Below, piece by piece: positions 22,811 to 35,554 of a stretch of DNA of 64,000 bases. Each line of letters begins with the position of its first letter. Position 1 is the first letter of the stretch. This DNA is from Cucumis sativus. Its lineage: Eukaryota; Streptophyta; Magnoliopsida; Cucurbitales; Cucurbitaceae. The notes below the pieces were generated by a model. It saw nothing but the letters and a program-made list of their open reading frames with translations. It had not been told where the DNA came from and ran no database searches. The stretch spans positions 24,351,489 through 24,415,488 of the forward strand of contig NC_026655.2 in assembly GCF_000004075.3 (NCBI RefSeq), in the 5' to 3' direction. The position numbers were made by a program, and so were the translations under genes.

Positions 22811-23355
22811 GATGCCGCAGAGTTATTTGAGGAGAATCCTTGTAAACGTTGTTAGCTTAATTTATGAAATATATGCTTCCTTCAAATCTGTCAACCTGTC
22901 AATTTGTGTCAATTAGCTATCATTTGTATACAATTTGCTTGTAAATGACTGTTGAAACGTACAACCTATTCATCAACTGAATTATACTAATATGGTAACA
23001 TCACATCCCTAAAATAATTGTATCTTTTACCTCTGTTTACAACTCTGCCGCCGTCTACCTCCTGCCCCACCGCCCCTGCTTAGAGATCAATAGTCGCCCG
23101 TGCCAAGTTCCGCTGCAACACTCCGGTTGTTGTCAGAAACCGAGATCTCCCGCCGCTTGTGTAAACCTTCAGAATCCGACCAGCAACTTCGTGAAATCAG
23201 TATCTTGGGGGCCTTCGTAAGATCAGCAACTCCAGCCCAAACTCGATCACCAAACAGCACAGCCCAATTATCAAAGTCCGCCAGCAAATTCCAGCCCAAT
23301 CATCATTTTGTAGTCACAAAGTGGAATTCAAATTCTATTCCTTTTTAGGGTTTTT
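22811..23355 (-). promoter_or_regulatory. Probable MCTS1 5' UTR exon and telo-box promoter
   Basis: A GC-richer island at about 23040-23300 stands out from AT-rich surroundings. On the minus strand it ends in a good donor (AGAG|GTAAAAG near 23031) and is headed by a telo-box motif (AAAACCCTAAAAA near 23341-23354). I infer a non-coding first exon of MCTS1 spliced to an acceptor around 22890. The overlapping 70- and 82-codon frames on both strands have no motif and are not called as genes. Confidence 0.4.
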
Positions 23356-25547
23356 TTTTCCTTAGCCTATTAGTAAAGATCATATTTCAAAATAACCTAA
23401 TTTCACTATTTATTACAATAGTGGCCAACAAGCACTTGTACAAAAAATCAGTTATTTTTCTCGTTGAAGGATAATATTAAGGAAAAAAGAACTTTTAAAA
23501 TCGAGATTATCATACAAATGTTTTCTTATAAAAGAGTAAGAGTGTCACTGTACATTTTTTAAAATAAGAAAAAAAAAGTACTATAATTGTGTTTTTCTAA
23601 ACACTCTCCGTCAATTATTAGATATATTCTTCTCAACAAGTTTTTATTATTTAAAAACTGAAGATAAATTAAAAAGCAAAGATAAGTTGTGGTTATAAGA
23701 GGAAGAAGGCTCAAACCTTGGATCTTTTTTTAGTATCTATATGCTCTTAATTTATTGAGATCAAATTTGCTTTCGCTTAACAATATAGAAAAAAGAAAAT
23801 ATAGTGTTACCTTAATACACATTCAGCTCATTCATTATTTAGCACATTAGTTTGTTATTTATTTATTTTGAAGATCTCATATAATTCTTAACTTTTCCAC
23901 GTACAATGAACAAAAAAATAATATATTTTTTTTTATAATGTGGTATCAATATATATCACCTCACCATCTTACCTAACTTTTTTCCTTATTTCTCCCCTTC
24001 GTTTGGGTGGCATTCTAAGAGTTTAGGGTTTGTTTGTGTAGCATTCCCCACATTCTCTTCTTAAGTTGGGTTTAGGGTTTGTGTTTTTTCATTTAATTTC
24101 ATTATGATATTTCACACATTTGGGGTGTGTTCTCCATTATTCTCACTTTACTCAACATGTTATGTTTCCATTTATTCATTTTTACTTCATCTTTCTTTAT
24201 ACAGTAAAAGAATACCGTAAGAAGATGGCAAACGAATATTCTATAGTGAGGATTTCATTCTGGCTTTTTTATTAAATTTGTTTTTCAATAAAATCGAATG
24301 TTCTTCTTGGGTACAACCTTCAAGTTTTTTCATTTAGAAGAAAAATGAACACTTGCTTTTCCTTGGGACCCTACATTAACAATTGCTTCTCTTCTTTTAG
24401 TTTAAAATCCGATAATACGTTTTCCGGCTTTCATAGAAAGCATACATGTATTGAGTTTGATGATGCCAAACAATAACAATAAGTTGTTTTTTTCTTTTGA
24501 TTCGATGCTAATTGTTTCAATTTAATTAGAATATCATATTTTTGTAACAATTTACATTGCTTTGTATTTTTAATAACGAGAATTGAACGAATGCTCAAAC
24601 TAGTAAGAGGTTTTGTTACTGTTTTAAACCATATGACCAATGAGTGCATCAAACTTTCTCCATAACGAAGTTTCATGAACGAATGTATTTATGGATTTGG
24701 ATTTAATTTGAAAACAAAACTTCCAAAGTAGTAAGAGAGATATATTACACCACTACCGAAGTTCCTCGATGATACCACCTCCCTTTTTATAAGAGTTAAT
24801 GCCTGGATCATGAATGAATTCCGGTAAAAATCGACTCAAATCTAACTTCAAAAACCAAAACAAAGGACTGGGTATTGAGAATTTATAGTAAAGGTACTCA
24901 AAGTGAAAGAACAAAAAATATATATTAATGGTGATTCCTTGAAAACTATTAAAAATCAATTGATAACTAGTTCAACAAAAGTTTCGTGTAATTAATACCC
25001 GTAATCGTAGATTAATACCCGTGGCAAGATTCAAGCAAAAAAGTTTCTTAGGAGAGCAGGAAAAATGACAACTAATAAAGCACAATCAAATGATAACCAA
25101 CTTCAACGCTTTCTACCCTTCCAAGAATTTATAGTCAGTTAACTTGCACTACTAAACTTAGAACTTAAATATGTACTCGATTAAACTATCAATAGATCTT
25201 TTCAATTGTAAGTAAGCCTAACACACTAACACCCCACTGCCACAGAAATTCAAAGTTCTCAACCCCAAACCAATTTGAAGCCAAAAAGTAAAGCAGCAAT
25301 AAGTTTGAGGAAGATGTGAAAGATACTGAGACATTTGGAGTAAAATATACCATTAGTGAAGTTACCACAAAATGTTTGAGTAAAACGAACAGTGGGGCGC
25401 AACTAATCAGATATAAAAAAAAGAAGTACTTAATAAGCCATACACTAACCGCTAAATGACAGGACAAAATATATGTTGTAATGAAAACCATAACATAACG
25501 AACCCTTGAAAAAGATGATACCGGATTCAACGCTTTTATGTTCAAAA
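23356..25547. other. AT-rich intergenic DNA
   Basis: About 2.2 kb without a supported gene. Two telo-box-like motifs (gtttagggtttg at 24021-24032 and gggtttagggtttg at 24068-24081) lie in a slightly less AT-rich patch, but no gene follows within reach. A small duplication of 'attaatacccgt' lies near 24993-25022. The last few hundred bases before 25548 are the HSP90 copy 1 3' UTR. Confidence 0.5.
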
Positions 25548-28070
25548 TTAATCGACTTCCTCCATCTTGCTACCCTCTGCATCAGCATCAGCATCCTCAA
25601 GAGGCGGCATTTCAGAATCTCCCTCTCCAGCTTCCTCATCGATGCTCAATCCAAGCTTCAACATCCTGTGAATTCTGTTTCCAAAGGTGTTTGGCTCGTC
25701 AAGGCTGAATCCGGATGTTAGAAGGGAAGTCTCAAAAAGAAGAAGAACAAGATCCTTAACAGATTTGTCATTCTTGTCGGCATCGGCTCTCTTCCTTAGC
25801 TCTTCCATGATGGGGTTCTCCGGGTTGATTTCCATGGTCTTCTTGCTAGACATGTAACCAGCCATGCTGTTGTCCTTCAATGCTTGAGCCTTCATGATTC
25901 TTTCCATGTTGGCTGTCCATCCATATTCTCCAGTTACCAAACAGCACGGAGAATCCACAACACGGTCTGAAACAATAACCTTCTCGACTTTGTCGCCCAA
26001 AACATCCTTGATCACCTTGCATAGCCCATCGAACTTCTCCACCAAAGCTTCTTTCTTCTTTTTCTCATCTTCACTCTCATCAAGTTTCAAACCTTCCTTG
26101 GTTGCTGATACAAGCTTCTTACCTTCAAATTCCTTCAATTGACCAACCGCGTACTCATCAATTGCATCAACCATGAACAGAACTTCGTAACCCTTCTTCT
26201 TGAGCTTCTCAAGGAAAGGGGAGTTTTCTACCGCTTTCTTGCTTTCACCAGTGATGTAAAAGATATCGTTCTGACCTTCCTTCATTCTGGTCACGTAATC
26301 CTTCAAGCTTGTCAACTCGTCGCCACTCTTGGTAGAGTGGAAGCGAAGAAGTTCAGCAATCTTAGGCCTGTTCTGGGAATCCTCGTGGATACCAAGCTTC
26401 AAGTTCTTGGAGAAGGCCTCGTAGAACTTGTTGTAGTCTTCCTTGTTCTCGGCAATCTCAAAGAAGAGCTCAAGGCACTTCTTGACCAAGTTCTTTCGGA
26501 TGACCTTCAAGATCTTGTTCTGCTGCAACATTTCTCTAGAAATATTCAAGGGGAGATCCTCAGAATCCACAATACCCTTAACAAAGCCAAGGTATTCAGG
26601 AATCAATTCCTCACAATTGTCCATGATGAAGACACGGCGAACGTACAACTTGATGTTGTTTGGCTTCTTCTTTGTGTCAAACAGATCAAAAGGAGCCCTC
26701 TTGGGAACAAAGAGGATGGCCTTGAATTCCAATTGACCTTCGACAGAGAAGTGCTTTACGGCCAAGTGCTCTTCCCAGTCATTGGTAAGGCTCTTGTAGA
26801 AAGCAGCGTACTCTTCCTTTGTAATCTCTTCTGGCTTTCTCATCCAGATAGGCTTCTGCTTGTTCACCAAAGACCACTCGTGGGAAACTTCCTTGATCTT
26901 TTTCTTCTTTTTTTCTTCTTTCTCTTTCTCCTCATCAACTTCCTCAACCTTTCCTTCCTCGTCCTTCTTCTCTTCCTCATCTTCGTCATCAGAGATTTCC
27001 TTCTCAATGGTCTTCTCAACCCAGAGAGAGATGGGGTAGCTAATAAACTCGGAATGCTTCTTGATCAAGTCCTTAAGACGGCGCTCCTCAAGGTATTCAA
27101 GCTGATCTTCCTTTAGGTACAGGGTAATCTTTGTACCTCGGCCAAGATTCTCACCAGATGTGTCCCTGGTGACTGTGAACGAACCCCCAGCTTGGGACTC
27201 CCATACATACTGCTCATCATCATTGTGTTTGGTGGTAACGATAACCTTCTCAGCCACAAGGTAGGCCGAGTAGAAACCGACTCCAAACTGTCCAATCATG
27301 CTCACATCAGCACCAGCTGCAAGAGCTTCCATGAACTCCTTGGTCCCAGATCTTGCAATGGTACCAAGATTGTTCACCAAATCTGATACAATACACATTC
27401 TCACCCAATGAGTTATAGCACATAAAAAAAATTATAAAAAAAAACAGCCAAGCACACAAGTTGATGCGAAGTAAACAACTCACCAGCCTTGGTCATTCCA
27501 ATACCACTGTCAATGATCGACAATGTGCCATTTGCCTTATCAGGAATGATGTGAATAAAAAGCTCAGGCTGAGCATCGAGCTTGCTCTTGTCAGTCAGAC
27601 TCTCAAATCGAATCTTGTCTAAAGCCTGAAATAAATTCCTCATCGAAAGTTACAACACTATCATATTCAGAAAATCATCTCTCCATAATCCTAAACTTTA
27701 CCATCATCCGACTACCCAATAAGACTTCAAATAACAATTCTGTAGCTACTTAAAAAGATTCTAAAAATGGTAAAATATCACGATGCATACAAAATCTAAA
27801 TCTAAAGTACGTCCCCCAAAAAATTAATTGAGCGTATCTAAAAGTAGAATCGAAATGAAACCAGGGTAATCCAGAATACGATTCGAAGTCCATACTAAAT
27901 CGAACGACAATTAAAAAATCAACCAAAGAAAAGGAAAGGATAGTTACGTCAGAGGAATTGCTGATAAGTTCACGAAGGAAAATCTCCTTGTTGCTGTAAA
28001 AGGTGTTGATAATGAGACTGAGGAGCTGATTAATCTCGGCCTGGAATGCAAACGTTTCAGTATCCGCCAT
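25548..28070 (-). CDS. HSP90: Cytosolic heat shock protein 90, copy 1
   Basis: Exons 27948-28070, 27484-27625 and 25548-27382 join to 699 residues, the standard cytosolic length. The order is N-terminal ATPase domain (start [50 protein letters not shown]), a charged linker at about 215-255 rich in Glu/Lys, the middle domain, and the C-terminal dimerisation domain ending MEEVD, the docking site for TPR co-chaperones. There is no transit peptide or KDEL, so it is the cytosolic/nuclear form that folds kinases, receptors and NLR proteins. The three-exon structure and every junction phase match copy 2 at 36884-39421. A heat-shock element and TATA box lie upstream. The frame is fully intact. Confidence 0.98.
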
Positions 28071-28184
28071 TGTAGAAGAAGTGAGAACAACAAGAGCCGA
28101 TCAAGGCAGAGAGAAATGGGGGAAATGAAAAGAAAACGGAGACTTGAAAGAACGAATTAAGATCTAATTGGGGAACCGAAGGGT

Positions 28185-28225
28185 TATATAGAGAAGGGAT
28201 TTTACTAGGGTTTCTGGAACTTTCT
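28185..28225 (-). promoter_or_regulatory. HSP90 copy 1 promoter: heat-shock element and TATA box
   Basis: A perfect three-unit heat-shock element, TTCtgGAActTTC, lies at 28212-28224. A TATA box (TATATAA on the minus strand) lies at about 28184-28190, some 120 bases before the ATG. This predicts HSF-driven induction. The surrounding sequence is recognisably the same as the promoter of copy 2. Confidence 0.8.
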
Positions 28226-29293
28226 ATGGTTTTGAATTGTAAGACTTCTTTATTTTTCTTTATTTATTTTGCTTTTTCATTTTCCGGAAATTGGAGAATT
28301 CGAGAAAATGGGGTTTAGGAAAACCTAATTCGGGATTGGAATAAAATAATCCTATACGCTACCATGAAAAACGCGTAGCCAAACAGGTCGGCATAATCTT
28401 CTTTTTCTTTTATTACTTTTTCTTCTTTCTTTTACTCAAATCCTAAACTTAACCATCCATATAATCTTTAGTTGTATTTTCAAGTGCAATTAGTAAATCA
28501 AGCTTTTTAATGATTCAAAATTAAAATTAATATGTTTTAATTCAAAATATTATTAGATATGAAAACATTTTTAAAAAGTTATAAATATAGCAAAATTTTA
28601 AAAATCTATCAATAAAATAAATTTATCATGGAATGTTGATCGAGTTACAGAAATCTAAAAATGAGCATAATTCATGCCCAAAAATTAGGATACTAACTTA
28701 AACATCGTAGTACGATCGACTCAACACCATACGAGTAACTTGAAAAATGAGACCATACTAAAATATCGAAGCGACAAAGAAACATGTACGAGTTTTAATA
28801 TCCAACTCACTTTCTTATCACAAGAACCAACCAAGAGAGTGCAATAATTGGGAAGAAACCCAAGTGATGAACAAAGTAAAGCAATTGTTTGAACATAACT
28901 TTGCAAACACAAACACTTTGTTAGGGATAATAGCAATAGCAAAACATATATATCATTTTCACAAAAGGGACCAGAAAATAATATTGGGGATTGGGTGGGG
29001 CTCCAATATCACAAAATTATAAACCCAAAAAAGCAAATTAAAACAAAAACGTGTCTCCATTATAGTGGATGGGCTCTCTGTTGAAGAATCTATAAACCAA
29101 ATTTCAATTCCTTCTTCTCTTTTCAATTTCTTACCATTTTCAACACTCAGCCACAAACACATACACCACTCTCCATTCTCTCCCTCCTCCTCCTCCTCCT
29201 CCTCCTCGGCCTCCTCCCTTCTTCCATCAATAATTTAATCTCTCCTCCTTGTCGCGACCGCCACCGCCACCGCGCCGCTCCCAAGGCAAAGCC
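28226..29293. other. Divergent intergenic region between HSP90 copy 1 and SWEET
   Basis: The part to about 28335 still matches the copy 2 promoter in inverted orientation. 28565-28625 holds a fragment of the dispersed 'aatatagcaaaattt' repeat. The SWEET leader occupies roughly 29150-29293, including a (cct)n run near 29187-29208. Nothing else recognised. Confidence 0.5.
28565..28625. repeat. Fragment of dispersed 'aatatagcaaaattt' repeat
   Basis: Contains 'aaatatagcaaaatttt' followed by 'ctatcaataaaat', similar to the MITE-like insert at 16141-16316. Fragment only; no ends identified. Confidence 0.45.
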
Positions 29294-32200
29294 ATGGCTG
29301 CTAGTTTGAGCTTTGTTATGGGTATCATTGGTGAGTTCTTTTCTCTCTGTTCTTTTGAGTAGTTTTTACCTTTGTTTCTTTGGGATGTTAATGGGGTTTG
29401 TGGTATGTAATTTTGGATGCAGGGAATGTGATTTCTATTCTGGTTTTTGCTTCTCCCATGTGAGTTTCATTTTGTGTTTGTTTTTTGTTCAAAGTTTTTC
29501 CTTTTTCTTTTTAGTTCTTATGGTAGTTTGTTGAACATGGTTGAATACTATGGATAAAGCATAGGTTTTTAAGAAGAAGAAAAAAAGTGCGTAACGGTCA
29601 ATAACAAATAAATTTGTAATTTAAATCATCCAAAATATAGACGTAGTTTGTTTAAATCTTATCCTATAGATTGTTGAACTTAAAAATAAAAATTACAAAC
29701 ATAATTCATAATTTTTCGATTTGTGTGTATAGGTCATTGAAGTTAAAAAGGTAGGCAAGAAATCCTAAAAACTTTAATGTATTTTAAGTTTTGTTCGGTA
29801 GCTATACTATAAACTCCGTTAGAATTATTTTTAAAAAGTATTATTTCAAAAAAATTATTTAAATCCTCTTGTAAAAATAATCATTTAAAAATAGAAGTGT
29901 TGTAAAAGCTATTTTAAATAATTAAAAATCACATTTTCTTTTAGGAAAAATTCTATAATTTTTTTGTTTTTAGTTTTTGAAAAACTTGAATTTCTATTTG
30001 TTTTTATTTTTGAAATTTGAGTGGAAATGATAAGACTTCGATTTGAAAGAGGGTTTACTATTTTTTTCTTTTTTGAAAAGTAGAACTTTTAATCTCTCAT
30101 TCGGTGGTGACAAATTTCAAAAGTTTGTTAGGCTACAAAGGTAAAATTACGTTACAGTAGAAGGAATTAAAGTTTGCTAATAAATGTGCATTAATTAATT
30201 GCTTGTTTTTATTTTATTTTGGTTTATTCATTTATTCATTTTATTTTATTTGTAGAGGCCATTTTTTATTTTATTTTATTTTAATTTAATTTTGGGTTGC
30301 TCGTACTTTTCCCACTTTCAAAAGTTTGGCTCAAAAAATCAAACTCTTTTTGTTAGGGGACAGTTTGGTAGTTATGTTTTTAATTGATTTTCTTGTTTCC
30401 ATTTATAGATTTCACCTTTTTCATATATATATATATATATCATTTGCTTTAGTTTATGTATTTTCTATAAAAAATATTTTAAATAACTTTAAAAAATATT
30501 TATAATTATAGCAAAATATCATAATTTATTTAAAATTACTATGGTCTTATCTTGATCAACAATCGTTCACAATAAAGATGTTTTGTAAATATTTTTATTC
30601 ACTATCTAATTAAAGAACTTTAATTTATAATGATTTAGTTATCCAAACTTTAATGTCTAATTGTTAGTCTTCAATGTAACAAAAGATATCAAAACAGGTA
30701 GGTGTTAAATTTTATTATTTTATGACTTAGATTTTGTATTTTATAAAAATATGCAATTTCATTAAATCTTAATACTAATTTCTATGGTAAAAACTAAATC
30801 AGTGGATGTTTATTCAAAGTACTTAAAAGGACAAAGTTGTTAAAAACAAAAATTAAAAACCCTAAGGATTTTATTTTATTCTTAGATTTTTAAAAATATG
30901 TCTATTTCTTTTCATTTTCTTACAGTTGTTCTTAAATAAAAATGTTGCATCCTTAACCAACTTGCAAAAGGAAAAAAAAAAAACTTATTTTGGTTTTGAG
31001 ATTTTTAATTTGTTATTTTTAAAATATTGATGAAAAATAGATGTCAAAGGAAGTGATTTAGAGATGAAGAAACGTCTATAAATAAACAAAAACAAAGTGG
31101 TTACCAAATGAGATCTAAATTATTGTTGATTGTTTAATAAGAAAGTAGAAGAAGATACTGATTTTGTGTGGATGGGGATTATTATCATATGAAAGGAAAA
31201 CGTTTATAGGAATAGTGAAGAAGAAATCAACAGAGAATTACAAAGGGATACCATACGTGACAACATTACTAAGCACAAGCTTATGGACATTTTATGGAAT
31301 ATTGAAGCCTGGTGGGTTACTTGTTGCCACTGTCAATGGCGTTGGTGTTCTTTTTCAGCTCTTCTATGTCACTCTCTTCATCGTCTTCGCTCCCAAACAA
31401 AAGAAGGTCATCACTCTCTCTTTCTATCTCTCTCATTATACTAAATAGTATTAACTCATCGTTGACTAAACAACTTCACTCTTTGCTTCAAATGCTTCCC
31501 TAACGAAGTTAATCTTACATAACTATATCTTTGAAGTTACATATTCATCTATACACATTTCCATTTTTGTCCCTGTAAAATTATGTACTCGGTGCTACTT
31601 TGGTTTTCTCAATTTAGTTCTTATAAACTTTTTAAATGTACCATATGGTCCCCTACTTTACTAAAACTTGATAATCATGCTTTTTTAACATATACATGGA
31701 GCTTCTTCTTTTAAAGATAGAAAAGGTGGTGGATATTATGGTCATTGAAAATTTTAAAACTATTGCATCAAATTATTTGATGCGTAATTATAATCGATGG
31801 TAATTTTATAAACAATAATTAAACATGTAGCAACATTTTTAAAAAATTGTAAATATAGCAAATTTTGTCAATGATAAACTTCTATTGTTGATAGACTCTT
31901 ATATATTTAATTATTTTAAATTTAACTAAATTGTTGTAACAAAAATATAAAATAAAAAAAAATCTTATCTTTAATCAACAACATAATTACAATATTTAAT
32001 CTACTTTTTTCTGTCGGCATTTTTATGTGTAGAGAAAAAAAAGGGAAACAAATAAAAAGAAAAATGTTAATTAGGAAAGTCGTTGATTGCCAAACGCTTT
32101 TCGTTTCTTCTAGAACACCCAAACACTTGTCATGCATCTATTTCATTATATTTATTTAATGACGTATTAAATAGTAATAAATGTGAGTTAGTTATCTTAT

Positions 32201-35200
32201 GCCATTATCTATATTTAATCTAAATTCCCAAATAGTTTTGTTAAAAACATATCAATTTTGTCACTAAATTTACGTAAGGAAAATGATCAAAAATCACAAT
32301 TTGGTAAAATTTTAAATTTTATTCGATATTTTAATTTATTTTGATATTTTAAAAAATTTCTCATTACATATTTTTGCAATTTTTAACTCTCACTTCCATC
32401 TGCTAGTTAAAAAAATTGTAAAAGTCTTCATAAATTCATTGATTTTATTAAATTAAAGTTTTAATGTACAAGTTAACACATCACAAAGTCCATAATTAAA
32501 AAAATAAAATTCATTCACTGTATTATTTATTTTGTGAAATTGTTATTTTTGACTCTTTTTAGAATATTTTTTTAAAAAATAATATAAATTAAAATATTTA
32601 CAAGTTACCACAAAATTTTGGATGGACGATAATCTTCTATTAGTATAGTATATTAGTGATAAAATTTGCTATATTTTGTAAAATTTGTTATTTTTGAAAA
32701 TTTCTCATTTTTTATTTTATTTTGTACTCATGAGTATTGATTTAATTAAATCTTAAAATTTTTATTTGTGTTTATATCTATAAATTTTAAGAAATTTAAT
32801 AGTTTGAGAATTTGAAATTTTTAAGATAGAAGGAGCCACAAACCTTAATATCTAAGGTAAGTTAATTTATTTTTAATTGTATGTTTTCAAAAGTTAAAAC
32901 TTATAATTATTATTTTCACTTGGATCTCTTTTTATATTATTTTTAAATTTCAAACAAAAAAAATCCAAAAGTAAAAAGTATTTTCAAAATATATAATTTC
33001 TAAAAAATTTGATCTTATGTATTTCACAAATTATACATATATATAGGATATTTTTAATAAATCAATATTTTTTCCTTGTGATTGAAGGAGTGACGGATGA
33101 AAATAGGCGTAATCTCGAATGCAACAAAATATTATTCTTAAACAAAATGAAAACAAGGCGTGTGATTTAATATCACATTCACAGAGGATAATTGAAGCTT
33201 GATTTTGTGGTTAATTTTAGGTGACAACAATCAAGCTCGTTGGTTTGTTTAATGTTTTGTTCTATGGAAGTGTAATCGGTGCAACTCTTTTGGTCATGCA
33301 TGGACCTTTGAGGCTCACCTTTGTTGGAATTATTTGTGCGGCTTTAACCATCGGCATGTATGCTTCCCCTCTGGCTGCCATGGTAATTATCATCCCAACT
33401 CTTTGTTTTCTCAATTGCTTTTTCAAGTCGGTAAAAATGTTGAGATCAGACAATCTCTTAAACCTATACATTGACATATAGAAAAATAAAATTCATCAAT
33501 ATTTATAGATAAGTTAAATATATTAAAGTGAGTTAATTGAGGTGATATTTTTTTCTTAAAAGTTTAAAGTTTGAATAGTTGATGTATTGAAGAATAAAAG
33601 TAGGGTTAAACATACTTTTCGGTAAAAAAGTTTGTGTATTCGCGTTCATCATTTTATTTTTAAAATTTCGTTAAATTTAAGAAAATAAAAAAAATGAAGA
33701 AATTATTGTTTAAATATAAGTTACATATCAATGGAAAAAAATATACGATGCTTTTCTTTATACATTGTTCATGCCACGTTTTGGTCAAGATAAATGTACT
33801 TGATGATCTATATGTGTCGTGGTAAATTTGTTATTTTGGAGAAGAAATTGTCCGACAAAACAATAAAAAGTAAAATTGTATGCTAGTGTGATGTTGGCCA
33901 TGCATGCTAAGATGTCTAGGACTAATCGCGGGAGAGTAAATGTTCCACACGAGAATTAGCTTACCTTCTTTCGAAGCTTTCTCTCTTATTTACGGTGTTT
34001 CATATCTTCCACTTCCTTTTTGCATTAGGTATTCGAGTCAAATTTTTTTTTCCTCTTCAGTCTCCTAGTTGGTCTACTCTTGACCTTTTCTTGATCAAAT
34101 GTATCTCATCGACTAAGCGTAGTTAATTTTCCTATAATAGTCTGGTTCTATTATGAATTTCATTACTCAGCCTACCTTTCGTTTCCTAACATAGTCTTTT
34201 ACCACTTTTGCCCTTTATCTTAAAATTATCCTCAATATGTATTGATTTGCATGCAACTCATGAAGAATAGATTACATAATGATTATATTATACACCATTT
34301 GATGCAACTGATATTTCAACCTAAAATCGATCAGAACTCAAAAGAGACTAAAAGCGTTACAATTGAAATACTTTTTTTATATATATTTTTCATAATTAAT
34401 ATTTTGAAAAATGTATATTGCTATTCATTCATATGTAAATTGTAATTTTTGTTGTTGTTATGGTTATTGAAACAGAAAAATGTGATAAGGACAAAGAGTG
34501 TGGAGTATATGCCATTTCTTCTCTCATTCTTCCTCTTCCTCAATGCTGGTATTTGGTCTGCCTATGCTCTTCTTGTCAAGGACATCTATATTGGGGTAAA
34601 TTCATATTTTCATCCATTTCCTTTTTATTCTTTTTTAATTAAGAAGTATGGTTTAAATTTACTTTCGTCTCCCCACCTTTCAAAATCCCTTTATTTGGTC
34701 CCTAATTTAAGATATTTATTTTAGTACTCCATAAGATAAGAGGAATGTTGTGTTAGGTTAAAAAACTATTTAAAGAAACTTATAATAGTTATTGTTTGGA
34801 ATGTTTACCATTTTAGTATATTATTGGAGTGGAGGATGATGATAATGAAAGGAAAATAGAGGAAGAGAGAAATTTAAGTTATTTCGTTACTTTTTTATTC
34901 TAACTTAATGTATATGAACTATTTCCAAGCTTTATTCAAACTTAAGGGACTAGAATGGAACGTTTTAAAATACAAAATCTAAAATAGATCAATCATCTAA
35001 GTACAAAGACCAAAATAATATTTTAACAATTATACCCACAACTTTTATAATTTGTGTTGTAAATGACCCTTTAATTTTTAAAATTTTAGTTCATGAATTT
35101 GAGTAAAAATATTTAGAATATATTAGTGATCAAAAGTTGAAGTCCCTCCAAATAATATACCATTGGAAAGAGTTTGGTGACTAAATAAGATTTCAAAAGC

Positions 35201-35554
35201 AAAATGAAATAAAGCAATGCCATTTTGTTAAAGGTACCAAATGGAATAGGGTTTGTATTGGGCTTGGCCCAACTGATTCTGTACGGAATATACAAGAACA
35301 AGTCAAAGTCAACAAAATCAACGGAGATGATGGAGGATGAAGGATCAGCTCAGTTGGTAGAGATGGGAATGAACGGCGAAGATGATCATCAGAAAAACAG
35401 AAGTATAATCAAAGGGTTAAGCCTTCCAAAGCCAACGTTAGATCGACAGTATAGTGTCAAAAATATTCTGAGGTCACTCTCTTATGGTCCATATGACTTC
35501 CACTCTACCGGACCCCTAGACGAGTACGATGAGGTGGAAAATGGAAAGTTTTGA
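29294..35554 (+). CDS. SWEET: SWEET sugar transporter (SWEET16/17-like)
   Basis: Exons 29294-29330, 29423-29459, 31196-31406, 33221-33382, 34476-34595 and 35234-35554 join to 295 residues. The protein has seven membrane segments as two MtN3 triple-helix bundles linked by TM4, then a ~90-residue hydrophilic tail. All hinge and pore residues of the family are present: Pro24, Pro44, Pro145, Pro162 and the paired Asn72 and Asn192. SWEETs are bidirectional, energy-independent sugar carriers. The overall sequence and tail ([20 protein letters not shown]) recall clade IV, SWEET16/17, which move fructose, glucose or sucrose across the tonoplast; location here is inference. Introns 2 and 3 are long (1.7 and 1.8 kb) and hold repeat fragments. 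The gene sits between two inverted HSP90 copies. Confidence 0.95.
30423..30440. repeat. (AT)n microsatellite in SWEET intron 2
   Basis: Nine AT dinucleotides. It lies in an AT-rich intron without other recognised features. Confidence 0.9.
31835..31915. repeat. Dispersed AT-rich repeat fragment in SWEET intron 3
   Basis: Carries 'tgtaaatatagcaaatttt', 'gtcaatgataaacttct' and 'gttgatagactctta', the same motif order as the insert in the eL18 intron. Ends and target duplication not resolved. Confidence 0.5.
32645..32710. repeat. Second dispersed-repeat fragment in SWEET intron 3, opposite orientation
   Basis: Read in reverse complement it gives 'aaaataacaaattttacaaa' then 'atatagcaaattttatcact', matching the eL18-intron insert (ataac...ctacaaaatatagcaaaa). 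The opposite orientation to the fragment at 31835-31915 means the two could pair in the transcript. Confidence 0.45.

Noticed and set aside
24021-24081. Interstitial telomere repeat
   Set aside because: Only one or two TTTAGGG-like units occur at each place, which fits isolated telo-box motifs and not a telomeric array.
26139-27116. 325-codon open frame on the plus strand over HSP90 copy 1
   Set aside because: It is the exact antisense of the HSP90 middle domain; a matching shorter antisense frame exists over copy 2. Codon bias of the real gene creates it.
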